Positions 44,213-52,370 of a DNA stretch of 64,000 bases are shown here, one piece after another. A program made the translations under genes and the position numbers. The notes beneath the pieces were generated by a model. That model worked only from the letters and a program-made list of their open reading frames with translations, was not told the DNA's origin and made no database searches. This stretch comes from Profundibacter sp033851955 (GTDB lineage Bacteria; Pseudomonadota; Alphaproteobacteria; Rhodobacterales; Rhodobacteraceae): assembly GCA_033851955.1 (NCBI GenBank), contig JAWSVK010000006.1, positions 124,001 through 188,000 on the forward strand, written 5' to 3'. How positions within the stretch are numbered: position 1 is the first letter of the stretch; the number at the start of each line of letters is the position of its first letter.

Positions 44213-45447
44213 ATGATAAATTCAGCGACGGCTTCATCGTTGGTAATGTCATTAAACGTGAAACCGGCATCGTCAATTTTCTGAATCAAAACGTCAAAGT
44301 TTTTCGCATCTCTGGTTTCAATACCGATCAAAACTGATCCGAAATTTCGGGCAGATTTTTTTAAATACTCAAAGCGGGCAATATTATCGTCCGGACCCAA
44401 AATCGCCAAAAAATCCTTAAGCGCGCCGGGGCGTTGCGGCAGCCGGAGAATGAAATATTTCTTTAGGCCCAAGTACCGCTGAGCCCGCTCTTTAACTTCT
44501 GGCAAACGCTCAAAATCAAAATTTCCACCGGAGGTCACGCAGACAACGGTTTTGCCTTTGATATGATCGGCCAAATCGGTCAGCGCATCAACAGACAGGG
44601 CGCCCGCAGGCTCCAACACCACACCTTCGACATTCAGCATTTCGATGATCGTCGTGCAAATCCTGTCCTCAGGGGCCAGCAAGATATCATCAGCGGGCAC
44701 GTCCTTTAGAACCGCAAAATTCTTGTCGCCAATACGGGCAACCGCCGCGCCATCGACAAAACTGTCCACTTTATCCAGCGTTGTTGGCACCCCATTGGCG
44801 ACGGCCGATGTCAGACTAGGGCCGCCAACAGGTTCAACATATCGCAGCGCCGTTTCGGGGGCGCAGACAGACAAATAGGATTTGATCCCGGACGAAAGCC
44901 CACCACCACCGACAGGTAAAACCATCATGTCAGGCGCGCCGCCCAATTGCTCAAGAATTTCAACCGCCACCGAGGCTTGGCCTTCAATCACATCTGCATC
45001 GTCAAAGGGCGATAGGAAGTGCGCGTCGACCTCGTCGCAATAGGTTTGGGCAGCGGCCAGCGTGTCATCAAAATAGTCCCCTACCAGACGGATTTCGATG
45101 TTCTCGCCGCCAAAAATGCGGGTCTTGTTTATCTTTTGCTGCGGAGTCGTAACGGGCATAAAGATCACGCCTTGAACCCCGAAATGACGACAGACAAACG
45201 CAACACCCTGCGCATGGTTTCCAGCGCTGGCACAGACAAAAACATCTTGCGTACCAACCACCTTGCGCATCGCATTCAGCGCACCGCGAATTTTGTAGGA
45301 CCGGACTGGCGAAAGATCCTCGCGCTTTAGCCAAATATCCGCTCCAAAACGTGCCGACAGATGATCATTGCGCTGCAACGGCGTTGGCTCAAACAGTTCA
45401 CGCATCGCTGTGGTTGCGGCATGTGCCTTATCGGAAAATTTGCTCAT
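44209..45447 (-). CDS. ilvA: Threonine ammonia-lyase (threonine dehydratase, biosynthetic type)
   Basis: 412 aa. PLP enzyme that deaminates threonine to 2-oxobutanoate, the first step of isoleucine synthesis. The PLP lysine is in PVRSYKIRGALNAM, the glycine-rich phosphate loop is PVGGGGLSSG, and the segment SAGNHAQGVA is conserved. A single ACT-like regulatory domain fills the C-terminus (FILRLPQRPGALKDFL, GVLIGIE-type), fewer than in E. coli IlvA. It lies 2 bases after the membrane-protein gene on the same strand. Confidence 0.95.
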   Translation of the reverse strand: MSKFSDKAHAATTAMRELFEPTPLQRNDHLSARFGADIWLKREDLSPVRSYKIRGALNAMRKVVGTQDVFVCASAGNHAQGVAFVCRHFGVQGVIFMPVTTPQQKINKTRIFGGENIEIRLVGDYFDDTLAAAQTYCDEVDAHFLSPFDDADVIEGQASVAVEILEQLGGAPDMMVLPVGGGGLSSGIKSYLSVCAPETALRYVEPVGGPSLTSAVANGVPTTLDKVDSFVDGAAVARIGDKNFAVLKDVPADDILLAPEDRICTTIIEMLNVEGVVLEPAGALSVDALTDLADHIKGKTVVCVTSGGNFDFERLPEVKERAQRYLGLKKYFILRLPQRPGALKDFLAILGPDDNIARFEYLKKSARNFGSVLIGIETRDAKNFDVLIQKIDDAGFTFNDITNDEAVAEFII

Positions 45448-45449
45448 GG

Positions 45450-46229
45450 TTACAGTTCACGTCCTTCGACATAAATACCGTAAAGCGTGGTCATGACACT
45501 GATGCCAACCATCATGACAATCCATCCCATAACAAACGAATAAGCCATATTAACGATCGAGGTCGGGTCGCCATTGATTAGCGCTGGAACCTCTACCAAC
45601 ATTGTCGCGATAAGGCCGATCACGATTAATTGCCAGATTGCGCCAGAGGCTGGCTTTGTGTCGACCCATGATTCGACCATCTTTTTGGGCTCGCCTAAGG
45701 CCGCAGCGGGTAAGATCAAGCAGTAGCGGTAAAAGACATACATCGTTGGAATGCCAACCAGAATCACAATCACAACCAGCGACAAAATTGGGCTATTCAC
45801 TCCAAACAATCCAGCAACAATCACAGACGAAATAACAATCGGCACCAAGGCCGCAAGCAGAATTACGAGACCCAACAACAAAGAAGACCAAAAATAGGCC
45901 AAAATTCGATCACCCTTGAAAGGGGGTAAAGCAGCGCCCGGAGTTTCTTCTAGCAATACATAACGGTGCCAACTGACGGCAATCCACAAACTCGTCACAA
46001 GTGTAACCAGCATTAGAATTATCCCACTCGACAAAGATTCTGGCCCAAAGTTTGGCATTGTGCCATCTCCATGAGGGCCAGAGATGATGGCGGCATGCTG
46101 GCTCGCAACGTAAATTCCCGCGCCAAACTTCACCAAATACAGAACCAGCGAAACACGTAACGCCGCATTCAGGTTTCCAAAAATCATCCGCACGGAGTGT
46201 GTAAAAATATTCCAACCTTGCATCTGCAA
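45450..46229 (-). CDS. Multi-pass membrane protein of unknown function
   Basis: 259 aa with about six hydrophobic helices (around ALRVSLVLYLVKFGAGIYVA, GIILMLVTLVTSLWIAV, SSLLLGLVILLAALVPIVIS, LSLVVIVILVGIPTMYVFY, IWQLIVIGLIATMLV, FVMGWIVMMVGISVM). The opening WNIFTHSVRMIFGNL and the short loops suggest a conserved bacterial membrane family without known activity. It precedes ilvA by 2 bases on the same strand, so they are likely cotranscribed. An amino-acid-related transport role is speculative. Confidence 0.85.
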   Translation of the reverse strand: MQMQGWNIFTHSVRMIFGNLNAALRVSLVLYLVKFGAGIYVASQHAAIISGPHGDGTMPNFGPESLSSGIILMLVTLVTSLWIAVSWHRYVLLEETPGAALPPFKGDRILAYFWSSLLLGLVILLAALVPIVISSVIVAGLFGVNSPILSLVVIVILVGIPTMYVFYRYCLILPAAALGEPKKMVESWVDTKPASGAIWQLIVIGLIATMLVEVPALINGDPTSIVNMAYSFVMGWIVMMVGISVMTTLYGIYVEGREL

Positions 46230-46354
46230 CCCTTTTCAAATTCAACTAATTGTTGATACGCACCACAATGGCAGCGGGTCAACTGCACACGGCTTGCCCT
46301 TTGCGTAAAATAGGCGTAATCGCCAAACAAACCTAACGGATGTTGGAGAAACAC

Positions 46355-47581
46355 ATGTCTGCGCCTAAAAAAGTTGTTCTAGCCTATTCTGGTGGCCTTG
46401 ATACCTCGATCATTTTGAAATGGCTCGAGATCGAATATGGCTGTGAAGTTGTGACATTCACTGCCGATTTAGGGCAGGGCGAAGAGCTGGAGCCGGCCCG
46501 CAAGAAAGCCGAGCTGTTAGGCGTTAAACCCGAAAACATCCACATCGAGGATCTGCGCGAGGAATTCGTGCGTGACTTTGTGTTTCCAATGTTCCGCGCC
46601 AACGCTCAATATGAAGGGTTGTATCTACTCGGCACCTCCATAGCACGGCCACTAATTTCCAAACGCCTGGTCGAAATCGCCGCGGAATCCGGCGCTGATG
46701 CCGTGTCCCACGGGGCCACTGGCAAGGGTAACGATCAGGTTCGGTTCGAACTGGCCGCCTATGCGCTGAACCCCGAGATCAAGGTCATCGCGCCGTGGCG
46801 CGAGTGGGATCTGTCCAGCCGCACACGGTTGCTGGAATTTGCAGAACAACACCAAATCCCGATCGCCAAAGACAAGCGCGGCGAAGCCCCGTTTTCAGTC
46901 GACGCCAACCTGTTGCACACCTCATCCGAGGGCAAGGTTCTAGAAGACCCCGCCGTCGAGGCCCCAGATTATGTGTACCAACGCACCGTCCATCCAGAAG
47001 ACGCGCCTGACACAGCCGAATTCGTCGAGATCACCTACGAGCGCGGCGACCCTGTTGCGATTGACGGCAAGGCTTTGACCCCCGCCGAAATGCTCACCGC
47101 TCTGAACGAGCTGGGCGGCAAACACGGCATTGGTCGGCTCGATCTGGTCGAGGGGCGCTTTGTTGGTATGAAGTCGCGCGGGATTTATGAAACACCCGGC
47201 GGCACCATCATGCTCGAGGCCCACCGCGGCATCGAGAGCATCACGCTGGACCGAGGTGCAGCCCACCTAAAAGACGAGCTAATGCCAAAATACGCCGAGC
47301 TGATCTACAACGGTTTCTGGTTCTCGCCCGAACGTGACATGCTGCAAGCCTTGATCGATCAATCCCAAAAACACGTCACCGGAACCGTCCGCGTGAAGCT
47401 GTATAAAGGTATGGTTCAAACCGTCGGTCGCTGGTCAGATCACTCGCTTTACTCCGAAGCACACGTGACGTTTGAAGATGACGCTGGCGCCTACGATCAA
47501 ACCGATGCGGCTGGATTCATTCAGATCAACGCGCTGCGTTTGAAATTACTTGCCGCCCGCGACAAGCGTCTCAAAGACTAA
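46355..47581 (+). CDS. argG: Argininosuccinate synthase
   Basis: 408 aa. Couples citrulline and aspartate with ATP in arginine biosynthesis. The N-terminal ATP-pyrophosphatase motif is AYSGGLDTSIILKWL, followed by the conserved FTADLGQGEEL, TSIARPLISKR and SHGATGKGNDQVRFEL. The ATG at 46355 has GGAG 6 nt upstream; the ATG at 46340 lies before that site. It is monocistronic, converging on the sulfotransferase-like gene with an 11-base overlap of coding ends. Confidence 0.98.
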   Translation: MSAPKKVVLAYSGGLDTSIILKWLEIEYGCEVVTFTADLGQGEELEPARKKAELLGVKPENIHIEDLREEFVRDFVFPMFRANAQYEGLYLLGTSIARPLISKRLVEIAAESGADAVSHGATGKGNDQVRFELAAYALNPEIKVIAPWREWDLSSRTRLLEFAEQHQIPIAKDKRGEAPFSVDANLLHTSSEGKVLEDPAVEAPDYVYQRTVHPEDAPDTAEFVEITYERGDPVAIDGKALTPAEMLTALNELGGKHGIGRLDLVEGRFVGMKSRGIYETPGGTIMLEAHRGIESITLDRGAAHLKDELMPKYAELIYNGFWFSPERDMLQALIDQSQKHVTGTVRVKLYKGMVQTVGRWSDHSLYSEAHVTFEDDAGAYDQTDAAGFIQINALRLKLLAARDKRLKD

Positions 47582-48278
47582 TTTTGGCCGCTGCCAGCTT
47601 TTCATAGTATGGCAGCGCCCGCTGGGTCAGATCAGCATATTCGCCGGTCATCTGGGGCAGCTCTGCCTCAGCGCCCGCGAACCCAGTGCTGCGATGAACC
47701 GCGCCATACCAATGCGGCGCCCATGCGCCATCATCCGAGTGTCCGCCCGCTGGCCAGTCCAGCATTGCCGGATCAAACGACAAGCCCAGCGCATCACATA
47801 ACGCATTTATCATGCCTTTTGGATTGTCGCGAATATCATGAGAATCGATCACGACAGGGTTTTCGCAAGCGTCAAACAATTCGGCTTGTTGCCAAAATCC
47901 GATGTCGTCCAACGTTGGACCTTGGCGTTTTTTCGCATAGCTGGCAATCACGCGGGCAGGGTGGCGGATAAGAAAAACGTTTTGCACCTGTGTCATCCAA
48001 CTGCGATCCACACCTTTTATCATATGTTGGGTCATGTGCTTTTGATAAAAATGCGCCTTGCCTTTGGGGTGCGCACCAATCAACTGTGCCGCAACCTTGT
48101 CGGCATCCATCTCACCCGCCGCAATGATTTCGCTGCGCATCGGATGTTCCAACCCGGTGGACGTCAGATAGGAAGCATAAAACGGCTCGTCCCAAACGGC
48201 GAAATCTGGTCGCGCCCCAAAAGAATACATCATCGCCGTCGATAAGTTTCTTGGTCCAGACCACATTGCAATTATCAT
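47571..48278 (-). CDS. Sulfotransferase-like P-loop protein
   Basis: 235 aa. The opening IIAMWSGPRNLSTAMMYSFG carries a phosphosulfate-binding-type loop (SGPRNLSTA). HPARVIASYAKKR matches the 3'-phosphate-binding segment of the same fold. Substrate unknown; it may act on a small molecule rather than a glycan. The start at 48278 has AGGAAC 7 nt upstream; the frame extends to 48353 without support. It converges with argG (11-base overlap) and is divergent from msrA. Confidence 0.82.
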   Translation of the reverse strand: MIIAMWSGPRNLSTAMMYSFGARPDFAVWDEPFYASYLTSTGLEHPMRSEIIAAGEMDADKVAAQLIGAHPKGKAHFYQKHMTQHMIKGVDRSWMTQVQNVFLIRHPARVIASYAKKRQGPTLDDIGFWQQAELFDACENPVVIDSHDIRDNPKGMINALCDALGLSFDPAMLDWPAGGHSDDGAWAPHWYGAVHRSTGFAGAEAELPQMTGEYADLTQRALPYYEKLAAAKISL

Positions 48279-48432
48279 TTTTAGGTTCCTAATTTCTGCC
48301 CACACCCAAATCAGTAGCCAGCCAACCACAAGCCGCCAAGCGGTAAATTTCAATCACTGGTGCGTGATAACTTGGTTTAGACGTTGTTTGGTGCCGTGTT
48401 CTAAGGAATGTTGCCTAAAAAGGAGCACTCTT

Positions 48433-49101
48433 ATGCATATTTCAATCAACCAGATGAAGCCATTTGCCCTTCTTACCGCGATCATTATTGGGTTGTCGCT
48501 AAATTGCACACAAGCCCAAGCTGGCAAAACAGAAACAATGGTTGTGGCTGGCGGTTGCTTTTGGTGTGTAGAGTCCGACTTTGAAAGCGTGCCAGGCGTG
48601 ATCAAGGCTGTATCTGGGTACACCGGTGGCACCACAAAAAACCCAACCTATAAACAAGTCGGCCGTGGTGGAACTGGGCATTTTGAGGCCGTAAAAATCA
48701 CCTATGATTCTGGCAGAGTTAGCTATGCAACACTGATCAACATGTTCCTAAGGTCAGTTGATCCAACTGATGCTGGAGGCCAGTTCTGCGACCGCGGCAG
48801 CCCCTATAAAACGGCCATATTCGTCTCTAATGCTGGCCAAAAGTCCACCGCAATTGCAGCCGTTGCCCAAGCCAGAAAAGATTTAGGCCAAAAGATTGTC
48901 ACCCCAATTTTGTCAGCCAAGCGATTCTATGACGCAGAAGCCTATCATCAGGATTATTACAAAGGGACAAAACTGGTTGTGACGCGGTTTGGCCCAAAAC
49001 GTCAATCATCCGCCTATAAACTCTATCGAAAATCCTGTGGACGCGACTCAACAGTGCGTAAACTTTGGGGCAAAGCCGCTCCTTTTGCCAATACCCACTA
49101 A
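48433..49101 (+). CDS. msrA: Exported peptide-methionine (S)-S-oxide reductase
   Basis: 222 aa. Reduces methionine-S-sulfoxide in proteins. The N-terminus MHISINQMKPF and the hydrophobic ALLTAIIIGLSL, ending in TQAQAG, form a signal peptide, so this copy acts in the periplasm. The catalytic motif is GGCFWCVES; GYTGGTTKNPTYKQV and GHFEAVKITYD follow. The resolving cysteine is in RKSCGRD near the end. The start at 48433 has GGAG 7 nt upstream. Its stop shares CTAA with that of the ribokinase-family gene. Confidence 0.93.
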   Translation: MHISINQMKPFALLTAIIIGLSLNCTQAQAGKTETMVVAGGCFWCVESDFESVPGVIKAVSGYTGGTTKNPTYKQVGRGGTGHFEAVKITYDSGRVSYATLINMFLRSVDPTDAGGQFCDRGSPYKTAIFVSNAGQKSTAIAAVAQARKDLGQKIVTPILSAKRFYDAEAYHQDYYKGTKLVVTRFGPKRQSSAYKLYRKSCGRDSTVRKLWGKAAPFANTH

Positions 49102-49982
49102 GAGCGGTGGTTCGCCAAAAACGCATCAACCTCGGCCCGCATCGGGATCGCATCAGCCGTCCCTTTGCGCGTCACTTTTATCGCGGCCGCCGCTGATCCC
49201 AACGTCATGGCATCCTTGATGCTTAACCCCTGATCAAGTCCAGCCGCGAAATACCCAGCGAAGGTATCACCCGCCGCTGTAGTGTCGATCGCCGTGACGG
49301 GGAATGACGCGATATTAAGCGTTTCTCTGGTTTGTGGGCGCAGCCATCCGGCCCCATCACCGCCCTTGGTCACAACAACGTCAGAAACTGGCAATTCCAC
49401 CAATTCAGTCTCTAATCCAGCGCAAAGCTGCTCGGACTCGACCTTGTTCATCATCAGAATTGTTGTGTTATCCAACACCTTTCTGACCGCTTCAACGGAA
49501 AATGGCGCGGCGGAATAAATCACTTTCACCCCTAGGTCATGTGCGATTTTCGCCGCCTCTGCCTGAAGGTTGGTTTCGTTCTGCAACAACAGGATATCAC
49601 CAGCCCCAGCCCCTTTCAGCGCTTCACGTATTTTGTCACTGCTCTGGCAATTGTTGGCCCCTGGAAAAATGACAATCGCATTTTCGCCGTCCTGATCAAC
49701 ATTTATGATCGCATGGCCAGTTGGCGTGTCGATTTTGCTGATATAGGCCGTGTCGATCCCCTGTTCAGAAATCCGATCAACGGCCCAACCCCCATCAGGG
49801 CCCACGGCCCCGATATGAACAACGTCAGATCCCGCCAAAGCGGCCGCAACCGACTGATTGATGCCCTTGCCACCCAGTCCGGTTGCGAAATTGACTGCCG
49901 TCAGCGTTTCCCCCGGGCTCGGCAGATGCTCGACCTCGTAAATATGGTCAGCATTGATAGAGCCAAGGTTAAATATGGTCAC
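49098..49982 (-). CDS. PfkB-family sugar kinase (ribokinase-like)
   Basis: 294 aa. The N-terminal motif GLGGKGINQSVAAALAG and the C-terminal catalytic DTTAAGDTFAGYFAAGL are PfkB signatures. It phosphorylates a sugar with ATP; the length and FNLGSINADHIYEVEHLPSPGETL opening resemble ribokinase (rbsK), but no transporter or repressor is next to it, so I leave the symbol open. The GTG start follows the maeB stop directly; AGGTGGG at the maeB end is the ribosome-binding site. Coupled to maeB. Confidence 0.87.
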   Translation of the reverse strand: MTIFNLGSINADHIYEVEHLPSPGETLTAVNFATGLGGKGINQSVAAALAGSDVVHIGAVGPDGGWAVDRISEQGIDTAYISKIDTPTGHAIINVDQDGENAIVIFPGANNCQSSDKIREALKGAGAGDILLLQNETNLQAEAAKIAHDLGVKVIYSAAPFSVEAVRKVLDNTTILMMNKVESEQLCAGLETELVELPVSDVVVTKGGDGAGWLRPQTRETLNIASFPVTAIDTTAAGDTFAGYFAAGLDQGLSIKDAMTLGSAAAAIKVTRKGTADAIPMRAEVDAFLANHRS

Positions 49983-52241
49983 TTAGCCCACCTTACAAGC
50001 AGCCAGCACCGCCATATTCAAGATATCATTCGACGTCGAAACCGTCGAACAAATCTGGATCGACTTATCAATACCGGTCAGGATCGGCCCAATCACAGTG
50101 GCACCAGCCATTTCCTGCATCAGCTTGACCGAGATAGAGGCCGAGTGCCGCGCCGGAACCACCAGCACATTCGCAGGACCCGTCAAACGGCTAAACGGAT
50201 ATTGCGCCATCGCTTTATCGTTCAACGCTACATCTACTGTCATTTCACCTTCGTATTCAAAGGTGACTCCGCGCTTGGCCAAAACATCTGGTGCAAGGTG
50301 CATTTTTTCAGCCCGCTCTGAAACGGGATACCCAAATGTCGAGAAGCTGACAAACGCCACACGTGGCTCTAACCCAAGGGATTTTGCCACATCTGCGCCA
50401 CGTTCAGCAATCGTCGCCAAGTCCTCTTCGTCAGGCCATTCATGCACCAAAGTGTCCGAAATCAGCACGATTTTGCCACCCTTCAGGACAGCAGTAACGC
50501 CCACAGCACCGTCTTCGGCAGAGGCATCAAAGACATGATTGATCAGCTCCAGCACATGCGCAGATTTACGGGTCGCTCCAGTTACCAACCCATCACCATG
50601 GCCATGCGCCAACATCAATGCCGAAAATACATGGCGATCACGGGCTGCAAGCCTGTGAATGTCTGTGATGTCATACCCTTTGCGTTGCAGCCGCTCATAA
50701 AGGAAATCTTTGTAAGCTGGCAGGTGTTCTGTGTTGGCGGCGTTCACTACTTCAAGTTCACTAACGGCGTCCCCCATCCCAGCCGCTTCTAACTTGGCTT
50801 TCACATCAGGTTCGCGTCCAACCACCAATGCTTGACCCAGACCCGCACGCTGATACGCGACCGCAGCACGCAACACGCGCACATCATCCCCTTCAGCGAA
50901 AATCATCCGGCGTTGCGCTGCTTTGGCACGTGCGTGAATACCCCGCAAAATTGATGCCGTAGGATCAAGTCGTGCCTTTAGCGACTCCTCATATCCGTGA
51001 ATATCGACAATCGGCCTCCGGGCAACACCTGTGTCCATTCCGGCCTTTGCCACCGCAGGAGGAATCCGGTAGATCAGGCGCGGATCAAACGGGGCAGGGA
51101 TGATGTAATCCCGACCAAACGTCAGATTGCGGCCATAGGCCATCGCCACCTCATCCGGCACATCTTCCCGTGCCAAATCGGCCAGCGCGCGAGCGCAAGC
51201 GATTTTCATCTCATCGTTGATCGCGCGCGCGTTGATATCGAGTGCACCGCGAAACAGGTAGGGAAAGCCCAAAACATTGTTCACTTGGTTGGGGTAGTCC
51301 GAGCGGCCCGTCGCGACAATCGCGTCTTCCCGCACAGCGTGCGCATCTTCTGGTGTGATCTCCGGATCTGGGTTGGCCATCGCGAAAATAACTGGGTCAT
51401 GCGCCATGTTAGAGACCATTTCAGGTGTCACAGCGCCTTTGACAGAAACGCCTAGAAACACGTCTGCATTCACCATCGCCTCATCCAACGTGCGTAATTC
51501 TGTGTTGGCAGCGTGAGCTGATTTCCATTGGTTCATGCCTTCTTCACGGCCCTGATAGATCACGCCTTTGGTGTCACACAACAAACAATTGTCATGCTGC
51601 GCGCCCATAGATTTAATCAGCTCAATACAGGCAATCCCAGCCGCACCAGCCCCATTCACAACGATGCGGCAATCTTCAATCTTTTTCCCCGACAGGTGCA
51701 ACGCATTCATCAATCCAGCGGCGCATATCACCGCCGTTCCATGCTGGTCGTCATGAAAAACAGGAATGTCCATTTCCTCTTTTAGACGCTGCTCAATGAT
51801 AAAACACTCCGGCGCTTTAATATCCTCAAGGTTGATACCACCAAAAGTCGGGCCCATCAGACGCACGGCATTGATAAATTCCTCAGGGTCTTCGGTGTCC
51901 AATTCAATATCGATCGAATTCACATCCGCAAAACGTTTGAACAAAACCGCCTTGCCCTCCATCACGGGTTTGGACGCCAATGCGCCAAGATTACCCATGC
52001 CCAAAATCGCGGTACCGTTGGTGATGACGGCAACCAAGTTTCCTTTGTTTGTATAATCATAGGCCGTCTCAGGGTTTTCTGAAATCGCCTCAACAGGCAC
52101 GGCTACACCGGGGCTATAGGCCAACGACAAATCACGCTGCGTTGTCATTGGTTTGGTGGCCTTGATCTCGAATTTGCCTGGTTTTGGCTCAAGATGGTAG
52201 GCCAGCGCCTCTTCTGCAGTAACTTTGGAGTTGGTCGACAT
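49983..52241 (-). CDS. maeB: NADP-dependent malic enzyme with phosphotransacetylase-like domain
   Basis: 752 aa. Decarboxylates malate to pyruvate with NADP. The N-terminal malic enzyme part (about 1-430) shows SLAYSPGVAVP, FHDDQHGTAVICAAGLMNAL and the NADP-binding VVNGAGAAGIACIEL. The C-terminal part (about 430-750) is phosphotransacetylase-like (KRMIFAEGDDVRVLRA-type start, FSTFGYPVSERAEKM) and is thought to be regulatory, not an active Pta. It is divergent from mutS; the PfkB kinase gene is immediately downstream. Confidence 0.96.
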   Translation of the reverse strand: MSTNSKVTAEEALAYHLEPKPGKFEIKATKPMTTQRDLSLAYSPGVAVPVEAISENPETAYDYTNKGNLVAVITNGTAILGMGNLGALASKPVMEGKAVLFKRFADVNSIDIELDTEDPEEFINAVRLMGPTFGGINLEDIKAPECFIIEQRLKEEMDIPVFHDDQHGTAVICAAGLMNALHLSGKKIEDCRIVVNGAGAAGIACIELIKSMGAQHDNCLLCDTKGVIYQGREEGMNQWKSAHAANTELRTLDEAMVNADVFLGVSVKGAVTPEMVSNMAHDPVIFAMANPDPEITPEDAHAVREDAIVATGRSDYPNQVNNVLGFPYLFRGALDINARAINDEMKIACARALADLAREDVPDEVAMAYGRNLTFGRDYIIPAPFDPRLIYRIPPAVAKAGMDTGVARRPIVDIHGYEESLKARLDPTASILRGIHARAKAAQRRMIFAEGDDVRVLRAAVAYQRAGLGQALVVGREPDVKAKLEAAGMGDAVSELEVVNAANTEHLPAYKDFLYERLQRKGYDITDIHRLAARDRHVFSALMLAHGHGDGLVTGATRKSAHVLELINHVFDASAEDGAVGVTAVLKGGKIVLISDTLVHEWPDEEDLATIAERGADVAKSLGLEPRVAFVSFSTFGYPVSERAEKMHLAPDVLAKRGVTFEYEGEMTVDVALNDKAMAQYPFSRLTGPANVLVVPARHSASISVKLMQEMAGATVIGPILTGIDKSIQICSTVSTSNDILNMAVLAACKVG

Positions 52242-52370
52242 GTTGTGTATCCCTATTGCTTTTATACCCCAATAACGTTGATTGGCGCGCGTAACAACAT
52301 CCTGCGTATCAAGGGTTTCACATCTGCGCCCCTGTTAGTATGATCCACCATGTAAAAACCGGGGGGCTAC

